From positions 3,579,001 through 3,643,000 of the forward strand of contig OY776124.1 in assembly GCA_963675135.1 (NCBI GenBank): 64,000 nucleotides of DNA, written 5' to 3'. The position numbers and the translations under genes were made by a program. Positions 12,461-24,241 of the stretch are shown here, piece by piece; the stretch's first letter is position 1, and each line of letters begins with the position of its first letter. The DNA comes from Galeopsis tetrahit (Eukaryota > Streptophyta > Magnoliopsida > Lamiales > Lamiaceae). The notes under the pieces were generated by a model. That model saw only the letters and a program-made list of their open reading frames with translations. It was not told the DNA's origin and did no database searches.

Positions 12461-13780
12461 CCACCTATTCTTCTACTCACGGATCTTTTAACACCGGTTG
12501 TTTTCACTATTACGAAACGTTGATTATTTTTTAAAGTGACACATATCAATATATCAGATAGTGAAATACTAAAAATGAAAGAGGTGATCTAATATCAATA
12601 TGTATATATACTCCATACAATAAATAATTTCACAAGGCTGATTAATTAACACCTCACCTATTCCAAACCAGTTTTCACATTTACATTTTTTTTGTCTGTT
12701 ACCAATTAATTTTCACGTATACTTCCAAAACGAAAATTTCTCACAACTTTTACCCTTAAAATTTTCACTTACCCCATATGTCATTATTTTTTCTTACACA
12801 ATACACTTACTTTATCACTTTAATAAAGTTGAAAAGACCTGAATATCCTTACTTTGTCATTTTTACTTAATTTTTGTGCCCTTTTCTTAGCGTGCCCAAA
12901 TCAGTGTAAAAACTGAAGTGGGACGGAGGGAGCAATTAGTAGTATTATATATATACTCCCTCCGTCCCACAATAACTCACATTTTCCTTTTTAGAAAGTC
13001 TCACAATAATTTCCACGATATTCTCAATTTTACACGGAATTGAAAATGTTAAAAGTTTACAAAATAACTTTTTAAACTCCATACTCACTATTACACTTTC
13101 TTAATCTATGTAACTGCATTCCTATAAAAGTATATAATTTATTTTTCCAATTATACATGATCATCAGGTGGTCTCAGATTGCTGCTCGTCTCCCGGGGAG
13201 GACCGACAACGAAATCAAGAACTTCTGGAACTCCACAATTAAAAAGAGGTTAAAGAACAACAACAACACAAACACCACCACAATTACTACATCCACCTCC
13301 CCAAACAACAGCGACACTTCAGAACTGAAGTCTTCATGTCTAATGGGATCAGGTGGCACAATTTTCATGCAAGAATACGACGTCGCATCGGCCGCTGTGT
13401 GCATGGATTCCTCCTCTTCATCCTGCTCCTCCATGCAATTCACAAACCCTAATTTCAACAACCCTATTTTCGACGTAAACAGCGTCGTTGGGACAGGGAA
13501 TTCGATGTTCAACTTGCAGCAACAAGAGGCCGAGCAGTTGTTGGGGGAGTACGGGGTGATGGAGCCGTATGTTATGGGGTTGGAAAATGACCTTTCTGTC
13601 CCTGGGTTGGAGGTGAGGGGCAATTATGGTAGTGACCAAAGTGTGGTCAAAGTTGAGGAGGAATTTGGAAATAATAATTGGGAGGGAGAAGAAGGATTCA
13701 AAATGGGGGAATTGGATTGGGAGGGTTTGTTGGCTAATGTCTCTTCCTTACCTAATTACCTTGATTTCCAACTTCAATAA
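11522..13780 (+). CDS. MYB83: R2R3-MYB transcription factor, MYB46/MYB83 clade
   Basis: A nuclear DNA-binding regulator. In Arabidopsis the MYB46/MYB83 pair switches on cellulose, xylan and lignin genes for secondary walls. Exons 11522-11811 and 13168-13780 join in phase (AAC AG|G TGG) into 300 aa. R2 spans about residues 23-73 and R3 about 76-126, with regularly spaced Trp (first R3 Trp replaced by Phe, as usual in plants). The intron splits R3 right after LHSVLGNR, where many R2R3-MYBs have their second intron. The start MRKP, the R2/R3 sequence and the C-terminal acidic tail ending LPNYLDFQ match MYB83 better than MYB46. The region after R3 is Asn/Thr/Ser-rich. I see no bHLH-binding signature, as expected for this clade. 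The 1.36-kb intron carries a Stowaway MITE and an (AT)n run. The C-terminal codons are part of a tandem repeat that continues downstream. Confidence 0.9.
12417..12459. repeat. (AT)n microsatellite in the MYB intron
   Basis: About 20 uninterrupted TA dinucleotides within the intron of the MYB gene. Confidence 0.85.
12653..12932. mobile_element. Stowaway-type MITE in the MYB intron
   Basis: Starts CTCACCTATTCCAAACCAGT and ends GAAGTGGGACGGAGGGAG, imperfect inverted ends of the Stowaway type. A second terminal-like motif CTCCCTCCGTCCCACAATAA at about 12957-12976 opens another, apparently truncated, copy running toward the 3' splice site. Confidence 0.65.
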
Positions 13781-14494
13781 TCCGATTGATCGATTCAGTG
13801 ATGTACAATACAGTCATGTGCAGTGAAAAAAAGTGGTACACAATATAGATTCGTACGAGTCTAATGTTATGTTTTACTGCACTGGATTGTGTTGTATAGC
13901 ACTAGATTCGAATTCCCCCACACACGGACTTGCCCAATTACCTTGATTTCCGGCTTCAATAATCTCTCTCTCGTTCGATCGATCTAGTGATGTACAACAC
14001 AGTCCTGTGCAGTGAAAAAAGGTCATAGACTCGTATGGGTCTAAATTCTAATGTTACGTTTTACTGCACTGGAACGTGTTGTATAACACTAAATTCGAAT
14101 CCCCCCACACACTTCCTTGCCTAATTACCTTGATTTCTTCAATAATCTCTCTCTCTCGATTGAACGATTCAGTGTTGTACATCACGGTCACTTGTGCAGT
14201 GAAAAAATGTCATAGACAACAATAGACTCGTATGGGTCTAATGTTATGTTTTACTGCACTGGATTGTGTTGTATATCCCTAGATCCGAATTCCCCACACA
14301 CTTCCTTGCCTAATTCAATAATCTCTCTCTCTGTCTCTCTCGATTGAACGATCCAGTGTTGTACATCACAGTCTCTTGTGCAGTGAAAAAAAGTCATAGA
14401 CAACATAGACCTATACGAGGTCAAATGTTATGTTTTATTGCGCAGGACCGTGTTGTATAACACTGAATCTAAATCCGGCCCCCACACACACATA
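13751..14494 (+). repeat. Fourfold tandem repeat of the MYB 3' end
   Basis: Four units begin at 13751, 13933, 14120 and 14309, a period of 182-189 bp. The first includes the last codons and stop of the MYB gene (CCTAATTACCTTGATTTCC...AATAA); the others repeat this stretch plus the 3' flank with growing decay. Each unit also contains GTGCAGTGAAAAA and, further on, TTTTACTGCACTGG, which pair as an imperfect hairpin. The later copies carry expanded CT microsatellites. Confidence 0.85.
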
Positions 14495-16502
14495 CAACAT
14501 TTGATTTTTGAGTGAATCTTGAGATATATCAAGCCGTTTCTTGGGCAAAATTTATCCACCTTTTTTATTCGTTTGATGCTATATATCCCTATTTTTCAGC
14601 CTTTTTTTGTTGAATAAATCCCATGACGAACGAGGTTATAGGTAGATGGAAGTACCTTATGGCTGCAGAGGTGTACATTTTCGTGAGTACAGAGTCCTAT
14701 ATATATATATAGAGGTAGGATGAAGCAAAATGTGAATAGTGAATATGATCATTTTTTAGAAAATAAAGGATGTATAATTGTTCAATTTAATTGCTTTTTT
14801 TCAGTATTTTGTATAGATGGACCAATAATATAATGTGAAAGTGAGTGTAGCATTCAATGTTTACATGTGGAAAATTAGTATGTAATTAGTGGGAATTTTT
14901 TAAATATTATTTCTTTGTCACAATAAAATCTTTTGTATATGCAGTATTATCAATTTGGTACCTATGAAGAAAATGCAAAAGATAATCATGTTCCACTGAT
15001 TTTCCACACTGTTGAATTTTTAACACGTACATTTCGCTTTCAATATTATAAGATGTTTGATTATTTTTTAATATGACACATGTCAATCAATCATATAGTG
15101 GAATAAAATGTGAAACATCAAAATTGGAACAAGTGATCTCATTTTACGACCACACACACACGAGTTTTTGTTAAAAATTTAAAAGTGTTATGTACAATCA
15201 TCATATGAAACTATGAATTAGTGAATGTATATATTGAGCAAGTTTAACTTGTGTGTCAATACTCAATAGTAGTGGCCTTTGTATAATAGTACTAATTTTG
15301 CAAGTTGTTTTTCACACAACACATGCAAATCATAATTAATTGGCATGTTCATGAATCATAGCCAACTCTAGTTGGCTATATATATAAACCACCAACCAAA
15401 TGTTATCATACTCTCCTTTCACCTATTAAAAAGCACAATTAAATTGAGAATTGATATACTCCCTCTCCTCTATCCATCAAAAGTGTGCTCACTTTTTTTA
15501 TACATATATATAAATTCGAATCTTATATAAGTATCAAATCCTAGAGTCATATGAATACATGTCGTTCAAGAGACCGGGGCCCCGTTAAAAACCTTGCCCT
15601 GGAAAACCCACCTTAGGGATAAAACCAGGGTCAAGGGGAAAAGGTAGACCCCTCTAAAGGTGGGGGCATAAATTGCACAAAATTATACATGTTTTATAAA
15701 AAATTATATTTTAATTATAAAAGAGATGTGTGAAGCAATGAGAGTAAATGATATTGTTGGTAGATACTCAATCTTGTTAATAAAATAGACAAAATACTAA
15801 AAAATTAACTATTTAAATAGAATAAGCACATTTTTTGTGGACCCAAAAAATAAATGAGCACACTTTTAGTGGACGGAGTGAGTAATTAAATTGATTTCAT
15901 ATTTCTACATGTTCACATTTTTAAATAAGATAAAATTATTTCATAATATCAGAACATTAGGTTCACGCCTCCACGTTCAAATCTATTTGGATTACAAAGG
16001 TAAGGAACTAAGAAGACAAATTGCTGTTGTAGATATTAAAGAGTAAACATTACTAATTTTTGGATTCTTGATTGTATTTAGAAGACCATACTCGTTATTT
16101 TATAAAGACCTTTTTGTATATGAGTATTTCATCAATACCTTTGACATGGCCCTCTGTTGCAAAAGTCAGTATGGCGACGCCTAGGCCCGTCTAGGCGCTA
16201 GTTGCTACTGTCCTTATAACAATTTTCGACTAAATACCATTTTTTAAGAACTCAGCTCAAATTCGGCTTACTTGTATAGATAAATGAGTTGAGAACGAGC
16301 TCGTAAGGCTCAATACCTAAGATTTTTCTTTTAATTACATCAGCCTCGTTAGACTTGTTTACGAAATGATCTCGAGTTAGATCTTTAAGTACTCGGCTCG
16401 AATTAAAAAAAGTACACTGGAGAAATTTAAGTATACCCAAAAGGAAAAGCCCTTGAAATAATATTTGTGCAAATTATGCCAAAAAGGAAAGGAAAAAAAA
16501 AA
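14495..16502. other. Intergenic region with MITE remnants
   Basis: AT-rich DNA without a gene. It holds half of a dispersed MITE family near 15005-15150 (AACACGT and GATTATTTTTTAATATGAC motifs shared with copies near 41200, 42650 and 62150) and the Stowaway element at 15459-15882. Confidence 0.5.
15459..15882. mobile_element. Stowaway-type MITE with a GC-rich insert
   Basis: Ends CTCCCTCTCCTCTATCCATC and TTTTAGTGGACGGAGTGAG are inverted relatives, flanked by TA (15457-15458, 15883-15884). The interior at about 15572-15665 is unusually GC-rich for the region (motifs GGGGCCCCGTTAAAAACC and CCCTGGAAAACCC), so a second sequence may have inserted in it. Confidence 0.6.
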
Positions 16503-16584
16503 CGTCGCCTGAGAGATTCGAACTCTCGCGGGGAAACCCCATGTACTTAGCAGGCACACGCCTTAACCACTCGGCCAAAGCGAC
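16503..16584 (-). tRNA. tRNA-Ser(GCU)
   Basis: On the minus strand the sequence folds as a class II tRNA. The acceptor stem GTCGCTT pairs with AGGCGAC with discriminator G, the D-arm has TGGCCGAGTGGTTAAGG, the anticodon loop CTGCTAA contains GCT, a long variable arm GGGGTTTCCCC follows, and the T-arm is GAGAGTTCGAATCTCTC. It reads AGC/AGU serine codons. No intron and no encoded CCA, as expected for a plant nuclear tRNA. It lies 170 bp left of the large MULE. Confidence 0.95.
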
Positions 16585-17122
16585 TTTGATGTTCTATTTT
16601 CTGCAGTATGCATTTTATCTCCACCCAAACAGATATTTTGATATTTTTTTTATTAATTTGTAGACTTTATTTTCTTGACTAGTATTACTTTATATAAATC
16701 AGTCTGAAAATATAAAAAAGGATACCCTATGTGATTTTTCTATGTAAAATATTAGGCTGCGGCTAAAGGCACCCAGGATTCCTATGAGTACATCCAGGAG
16801 ATGAGGACACCCACAAAACAGATGAGGGCACCCACTTGGAAAATCCAAAAATGCTCTTAAGCATTTTCGCACTCCCTCCCTTCTCTCGATTGGGTACACC
16901 CACTCTCCATCTTCCCCAAACCTCTCCTCTCCCCAACATTTCGCAGCACTCCCACCTCTCCTACTCCCACTCCCACTCCATTTTCGCACCACTCTCCCAC
17001 TCTCTCACTCCCTCTCTACCTGCGACGAAGAAGAGAAAGAAAAGAGAGAGCACCGTTCTCCCCCACTCCATTGTTTTTTCGAAGAATATCTCTACAAGCG
17101 TTTTTTTTTTCATTTTGCAAAA

Positions 17123-19763
17123 ATGGGTAAAGGTTAGTTTTTCTTGCTTATATTTGAGAAGAAGAGTAGGACGCATGTTTAATTTCGATTTTTGTTGGTT
17201 GAAACATTGATTTTATTGTTGTAGGGTTTAGGTTTTGTTTTTTGAATTTGGGGTTAATTCATGCATGTGTTGATTAAGGTTGATTTTTTGTGTTATAATC
17301 ATGTTTATGTGTAGAATGTATAAATTTTTGATGTGTTAGGATAAAAATAAACAAATGGGCATCTAATTGACATGGTTTAGCACGAATCAACTGTTTTGAC
17401 TGATTTTTCGAACATTCAATGGTTGTGCGGAACTAATTTTCGGACATGTATGGTTTGTTTTAGATTGAGTTTCGAACATTAGTTATTTGGTTTGGTATAA
17501 TTTTCGAACATTAGTTATTTGTTTGGGCTTTAGTTTCGAACATGGCTTGGTTGTTTTGGTTTTAGTTTCGAACATGGCTGCTTTGTTGTGGTTTAGGTTT
17601 CGAACATGGCTTGTTGGTTTTGGTATAATTTTCGAACATTGCTTATTTGTTGTGGTTTTAGTTTCGAACATGTAGTAATTTTCGAACATGGGTTGTTTGT
17701 TTTGGTTTAGGTTTCGAACATGACTTATTTGTCTTGGTTTTAATTTCGAACATGGCTTGTTTGTGTTGGTTTTTGTAGAGGGTGTTAGTAGGGCTCGACC
17801 GACTGCTTCCAACAGGAAAAAGAAGCAACATATTAGGGATGAGGCCGCTCCTCAAGAGCCCAATTCACAAGAGGCCGCCAACCCTCAAGAGGCCATTCCA
17901 CAAGATGCCAACCCTCAAGAGCCCACTCCACAAGAACCGGTGCCCACTCTACAAGAACCGGAAGTAGATGAGGGAAACGATGACGGAGATGGACAGGACG
18001 AGGAAGAGGAAGAGGAAGAGGGAGAGAAAGAAAGAAGAGTTGTGACTGTTGATCGACCATTGGTAACCGCACCTCCCCTTCTCAAAAGCTTCCTAGAGCA
18101 TGTAGCCAAATACATATGGTTGGGTGAGGAGCGAGATGTGTTGAAGTGTCACTGTCATGTGATGAAACTATTGCATTGGGAGTTCGATGATGATGAAGAT
18201 TGGTGTCATTGGCGGAGGTTTTTGAGAGGATCTAGATTGATTCATGTTAGACTTGGGGCTTACAAGTATTCAAACAAGAATCTTATCACAGCCTTCGTTG
18301 AGAGATGGCACGAAGAGACCAACTCATTCCACTTGCCCTTCGGGGAAATGACAATCACCCTCGATGATGTCCATTGTATCACGAATCTGAAAGTTAATGG
18401 TCTCCCGGTGCAGTCTACGTCCGAAGAACATATTTTGGCTTCAGATTATTTGATGAAATATTTGGGTTTATCATTAGTACAAGCCAATGAAGCATTAAGT
18501 GGGCAACGAGGGGGTTCCGTGAAGCTATCGTGGCTAAGGGAGACTTTTATGCCCATGATGTCCTCGGACAACGAGGACGAGGTGTTGTATTCAGCACGAG
18601 CGTTTGTGTTGTACATGTTTGGGACCACCTTGTTTCCGGACAAAAGTGGTACTCGTGTTCACGTACAGTGGTTGCAGTATATGGACGACATGGCAGAATT
18701 TTCTCACTATGCTTGGGGTACCGCAGCGCTTGCCTATTTGTATAGACAATTGGGGATGGCGTCAAAGTTCAAGTGTAGGCAGATTGGTGGTTACCTTACG
18801 TTATTGGAGGTATTAAGTATTTTAAATAAGTTTGTTAATATTTCATGTTTTTCATTTGATATTGGCCTAATAATATTGTACTTGTAGGCTTGGATTTATG
18901 AGCACTTCCCTACTTTGATCTTGCCGCCTCATAATCCAGACTTGGGCTGTTCGGATCCACTGTCGATGCGTTATGCACCCGAAGCTCATACATGCCCCTG
19001 TGTCGACCGAGTAAGAGGCTTTAGAGAGCGATTAGATACCCTCCTAGCAAGCGAGGTACGTTACTAACCAAATTAATATATTTGTCTGTTGTTTATTTGT
19101 TTTTAAGATAAGTAAGCATTTTTTTAATTTAATGGGGTGTTGTAGGTTAACTGGAATCCATATCGTCCCGAACGAGAAAAACATTCATTTGATGAGGTAT
19201 CTTACTTTCATGGGTGCATTGTGTGCGGAGATATTTTTGAGTGGTACATGCCGGATAGAGTGCTCAGACAGTTCGGGTACGTGCAAACTGTTCCTGAGAA
19301 GCCGCTTGTTGCCCGTGTTAAGAGGACCGGTTCCACATCCAAGAAAACAAAGCTAGTGTGGGGTGCTATGGCGGAGTACTTTTCTACGTGGGACGCACAC
19401 ATGCTTACGGATGATAGACTTGGTGAGCGTTGTATCCAAGATTCGGATTGCAGCGATGGTTATATTGATTGGTACCTCGCCAACGACCGTCCTTACGTTT
19501 CAAATCCAGAAAATAGGAGACTTCCTCCTCGTGAGCATCCACGTAGGGCTGAGTTAGGGCACTTGGTAGATGTTGCAAAGGTTGAGTTGACCTTGTTGTT
19601 GCAAAAGTGGAGGAACGACGAGCCATTAACAATCGATGGGGTAATGCAAAAAATTGAAGAAGTTGTGAGGCAGATTGGCGGACAAACTTCCGATGACGTA
19701 GGAGAAGATGCACCGTCATCATCAAATGCACGTCGTGGACGTGGAAGGGCTAGGCGTTCTTGA
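17123..19763 (+). CDS. Plant mobile domain (MAIN/MAIL1-like) protein carried by the MULE
   Basis: Predicted 608-aa protein with the plant mobile domain also found in host proteins MAIN and MAIL1 and in long-form PP7 phosphatase homologues; such domains are known to be shared with transposons. Exons: 17123-17132, 17779-18809, 18888-19055 and 19146-19763, all GT..AG and in phase. The tiny first exon (ATGGGTAAAG) is inferred; translation from 17757 is the alternative. Residues about 28-65 are QEP/QEA repeats, then an acidic Glu/Asp run. The mobile domain spans roughly residues 100-480 with conserved Trp-rich pieces such as WCHWRRFLRGSRLI, LPFGEMTITLDDVHCIT, HYAWGTAALAYLYRQL and CRQIGGYLTLLEAWIYEHFP. 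The C-terminus is basic (RRGRGRARRS). No premature stop is seen. Its biochemical role in transposition is unknown; intron 1 holds a TTCGAACAT array. Confidence 0.85.
17405..17755. repeat. TTCGAACAT array, left
   Basis: Eleven exact TTCGAACAT words and one TTCGGACAT variant recur about every 15-40 nt, most preceded by T-rich and followed by GG-CTTG sequence. The core TTCGAA is palindromic. The array fills the end of intron 1 of the mobile-domain gene. Confidence 0.85.
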
Positions 19764-19879
19764 CAAAAACTTGTTTTATATCATTTTCAACAAAAACTTG
19801 ACAAATGTTGTTTTTTATTAATCGTAATTTTGGTCGATCAAAATGATACTTTAGTGTTTTAACATGTATTGTAACATGT
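19764..19879. other. 3' flank of the mobile-domain gene
   Basis: Short AT-rich stretch, probably the 3' UTR, ending with the CATGT target duplication (19875-19879) of the first solo LTR. Confidence 0.5.
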
Positions 19880-21645
19880 TGATTGGGTGTGAGATTGCTC
19901 GTTTTTGTGCTCATTATTGCTATGTTATCGTAGCATTTTGATGTGATTTTGGTCTTAATTGATAGAAATGGTGCTACTAACCTTGTTGTTAAGGAATGTG
20001 TTCAAAGTGTAGGAAACAAGGTGAAATAGTCCGTTTTAGAAGGAAAACGAGCATCGGCGCGTGGGAATTGAAGTTCGGTTGGAGGACAAGAAGGAAAGCC
20101 AAGGAAAAGTGTTAGAAAAATCAAAGTAGCAGAAGTCACTCGGCCGGCCGAGTGGGATCACACTGGCGGCCGAGTGAGAAAAACTTCCAGAAACTTTCTG
20201 GAACTGCCGTGTCACTCGGCCGGCCGAGTGATTTCACACTGGCGGCCGAGTGACTTAACACTGGCGGCCGAGGCATTTAACACTGGCGGCCGTTTGACTT
20301 CTGGAACCAATTTTGGTTCTGGAAGTTCCCCTCACTCGGTTGACCGAGTCAACTCACGATTTTCGGGGTTTTTTGAGAATTTTGAAGAACTTCAAGGACC
20401 AAAGTGCTAATTTCGTCTCACACACTCTTGGAAGCTTTAAATAACTTCAAAAACTCAGTTTGTAGTAACTTTTGGCCTCATTTATTACCACTCTTAAACC
20501 CTAGTTCATCTTCATTCCATCTTCCACATTTATTGCACTTTAATTCATGGTTTAGCTTCAAAGTAGGATACTTAGCATAGGTTTTTGAAGAAGAAGGCTC
20601 CACACTTTTGTAATAGCTAGGTATTTTGAAGAAACAACAAGGTGACTTCAAACCATTCTCTCAATTTCTATATAATTCCATATTTAATGTTATTCTTGAG
20701 TTCTTTTTATGTTTTAGCCATGGGGGTTTCTCAAAACACCATGGGCTAAGTTTATTTATGCTTTGGGTGTTCTAAAACCATGTGAATATTGAGTTTGAAA
20801 TTGTTTGAGCTTTGTATTGTTAAGATTAGGTTTATTGCTTCTTTTAATGGGTATTATGAGTACTTTGTGTGTTAACTTCTATTAATCCATATTTAGATGC
20901 ATGTTTAGCGTAGACGAGAGTTACATGGACATGTCTATATTTATGGTGTGAGTTGTTGGTATGCAAATGTGTTAGTTATACTTTTAATTCGTCGAGAGAG
21001 AGTTAATCGTATTAGAACCCCATTAAAAGACATTAATTACTTGAATGGTTGTTTGAGTAGTTGGTGAGGATTAGGAAGAAATCCTTATTACCGGGTTTGG
21101 GAACACCTTAGAATTAAGGCTATATTACCCGAAGGGAAATGGTTATCATCCTAGCATTTAGGTGCTCTTAGCAAGTCATAATTGAAGCAATAACAAAGTA
21201 AAAACAATTCCTCTCCATTTCACTAGGTAGAGAACACCCGAAGCATTCTCTCACACTTGCACTTCTTCGAATTATATTCGTAGTTGTTCTTTGTTTTAGT
21301 TGTTAAATACTTGCTTAGTAGTCATTTTCTTTGTTAAGTTGTGGTAATTTATCTTATTTGTGTTTTTCTCACTTTTAGTAGTATAAATCACTTGTTAGTT
21401 TCTAGGTTGGTAGTTGATTTAATTTCTAGCATCTTGGTAGTAATTTAGCTTTGATTTTAGAAATCCAAAAACCCGAAACCGTAGTTACATTAGCTATTAC
21501 AACATAAAACTCTAGGGATCCATTGCACAAACCCACCTCCTAGGTCGATACTACTTGGTCGAATACTTCCATTACTACTACGAACCCTTATGCTTGAGGG
21601 GAAGTAGTTAGTCAACCTATAGTGACCAAAAATTCGTTCAAGTCA
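19880..21645 (+). mobile_element. Solo LTR, 1766 bp
   Basis: Starts TGATTGGGTGTGAGATTG and ends CGTTCAAGTCA, i.e. TG..CA, with the 5-bp word CATGT on both sides (19875-19879, 21646-21650). No internal retrotransposon genes follow, so it is a solo LTR. It contains the perfect palindrome CACTCGGCCGGCCGAGTG twice (20137-20154, 20213-20230) among several related GGCGGCCGAGTG words. Family not identified. A second copy lies 39 bp away in opposite orientation. Confidence 0.8.
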
Positions 21646-21684
21646 CATGTATGTTAACTTAAATGCTTTATGAATGTATGGTTT

Positions 21685-23477
21685 TGACTTGAACGAATTT
21701 TTGGTCACTATAGGTTGACTAACTACTTCTCCTCAAGCATAAGGGTTCGTAGTAGTAATGGAAGTATTTGACCAAGTAGTATCGACCTAGGAGGTGGGTG
21801 TGTGCAATGGATCCCTAGAGTTTTGTGTTGGCATAACTAATGTAACTACGGGTTCGGTTTTTTATTTCTAAGATCAAGCTAAGTTACTACTAAACTTCAA
21901 GAAATTAAATCAAAAACCAACCTAGTAACTAACAAGTAATTTGAACTACTAAAAATAAGCAAATAATCAATAAGAGCAATTACCACAACTTAACAAAGAA
22001 AATTACTACTAAGCAAGAATTTAACAATTAAAACAAAGAACAACTACGAATATAATTCGAAGAAGTGCAAGGGTGAGAGAATGCTTCGGGTGTTCCCCAC
22101 CTAGTGAAATAGAGAGGAATTGCTTTTACTTTGTTAATTGCTTTAATCAATATTTGCTAAAAGCACCTAAATGCTAGGATGACAACCATTTCCCTTCGGG
22201 TAATATAGCCTCAATTCTAAGGTGTTCACAAACCCGGTAATAAGGTTTTCTTCCTAATCCTCACCAACTACTCAATCAACCATTCAAGTAATTAATGTCC
22301 TTTAATGGGGTTCTAATACGATTAACTCTCTCTCGACGAATTAAAAGTATAACTAACACATTTGCATACCAACAACTCACACCATAAATATGAACATGTC
22401 CATGTAACTCTCGTCTACGCTAAACATGCATCTAAATATGGATTAATAGAAGTTAACATACAAAGTACCCATAATACCCATTAAAAGAAGCAATAAATCT
22501 AATATTAGCAATAACAAAGCTCAAACAATTACAAACTTAATATTCACATGGTTTTAGAACACCCAAAGCATAAATAAACTTAGCCCATGGTGTTTTGAGA
22601 AACACCCATGACTAAAACATCAAAAGAAATCAAGATAAACATTAAATATGAAATTATATAGAAAATGAGAGAATGGTTTGAAGTCACCTTGTTGTTTCTT
22701 CAAAATACCTAGCTATTACAAAAGTGTGGAGCCTTCTTCTTCAAAAACCTATGCTAAGTACTAAATATTGAAGCTAATCTAGAAATTAAATGAGCAATAA
22801 ATGTGGAAATGGGGTTAAGATGAACTAGGGTTTTAGAGTTGTAATAAATGAGGCCAAAGATCCTTTACAAACTGAGTTTTGAAGCTATTTAAAGCTTCCA
22901 AAAGTGTGTGAGACGAAATTAGCACTTGGGTCCTTGAAGTTCTTCAAAATTCGCAAAAAACCCCGAAAACGTAGGTTCACTCGACCGCCAGTGTGAGGTG
23001 AAACGGTCGGCCGAGTGAGAAAAAGTTTCAGAACCAAAAGTGGTTCCAGAACTCACTCGACCGCCCGATTGGGCTCACTCGACCGGTCGAGTGAAATGAA
23101 CTCACTCGACCGCCCGTTTGGGCTCACTCGGCCGGTCGAGTGAAGTGAAAAAGTTTGAGAGTTTCTGGAACTCGACTTCACTCGACCGCCAGTGTGGGCT
23201 TACTCGACCGGCCGTTTGGATCCTGCACCCTTGGACTTTTTCTTCGATTTTTCTTGACTTTCCTTGCTCGTCCTTCCACCGAACTTCACTTCCAATGCGA
23301 CAATGCTCGTTTTCCCTTTAAAATGGACTATTTCACCTCGTTTCCTAAACTTTGAACACATTTCTAGACAACAAGGTTAGTAGCACCATTTCTAACAATT
23401 ATGACCAAAATCACATCAAAATGCTACGATAACATAGCAACAGTGAGCACAAAAACGAGCAATCTCACACCCAATCA
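21685..23477 (-). mobile_element. Second solo LTR of the same family, inverted
   Basis: Reverse-complement relative of 19880-21645, starting TGACTTGAACGAATTTTTGG and ending CTCACACCCAATCA. Flanks are GGTTT and AGTTT, a 4-of-5 match that fits a decayed 5-bp target duplication. The copies differ by scattered substitutions and small indels, so they are probably independent insertions and not one recent duplication. The alternative is a fold-back element or an inverted duplication. Confidence 0.7.
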
Positions 23478-23540
23478 AGTTTTTATATGGTTTTGTATAT
23501 GGTTTTTATAAGGTTATAGTTTGTTTTACTAATTAAATGT

Positions 23541-23930
23541 TGTTTGGATGAGAACACCCACATGGTTAATGTTGCATGGATGAGGACACCCACCTTTGTA
23601 CGAGACCTTTTTTCGAACAAATATTATTTGCGTGGAAGTAATTTTCGAACATTTGGCAAATGTTGGGTACTTTTTTTCGAACATAGCTCCAATGTTCGAA
23701 AAAAAGTCCATTACAGGAACTTTGGGGTTAAAAAATCGACCAAGTAAAACTCGCAGAAGTAATTTTCGAACATTTGACAAATGTTGGGTACTCTTTTTCG
23801 AACATAGCTCCAATGTTCGAAAAAAAGTCCATTACAGGAACAAATTTTCGAACATGGCCTTATTGTTGGGAATATGTTTTCGAACATGGGCCAATTGTTG
23901 GGAACTTATTTTCGAACAAAAGTCAATTTT
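23541..23930. repeat. Internal subterminal words and middle TTCGAACAT array
   Basis: Begins with two relatives of the element's subterminal word, GATGAGAACACCCAC and GATGAGGACACCCAC (23549-23595). About ten TTCGAAC words in both orientations follow, including two nearly identical 95-bp blocks starting TAATTTTCGAACATTTG (about 23638 and 23760). Confidence 0.8.
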
Positions 23931-24241
23931 TTGAAAAAAATGATCCGAACTATAGGTTTTATACACCATATTATACTTTTAACACAATTGTTGTGGCTCA
24001 TTCAAGCACGATAAACCATTCAAAAAATAGAGCAATTAAATTACACAAGTCATCAATTGTAACGTTGAAACCGTATACATGTTCCAAAAATATTACACAT
24101 CAAGAATTTGTACACAAATTATCTATAAATGTTGTTTGTTGACAATTTGTACACAAATTACACCAAAAAGACAAAAGTATTCCAAAGTTTCTAACCACAA
24201 AAACTAACAAAAAGATGGTAACTACATCCATACACTATCAT

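Noticed and set aside
19880..23477. Single fold-back transposon with 1.8-kb inverted ends
   Set aside because: Each arm has its own TG..CA borders and separate target duplication, so two solo LTRs explain it better.
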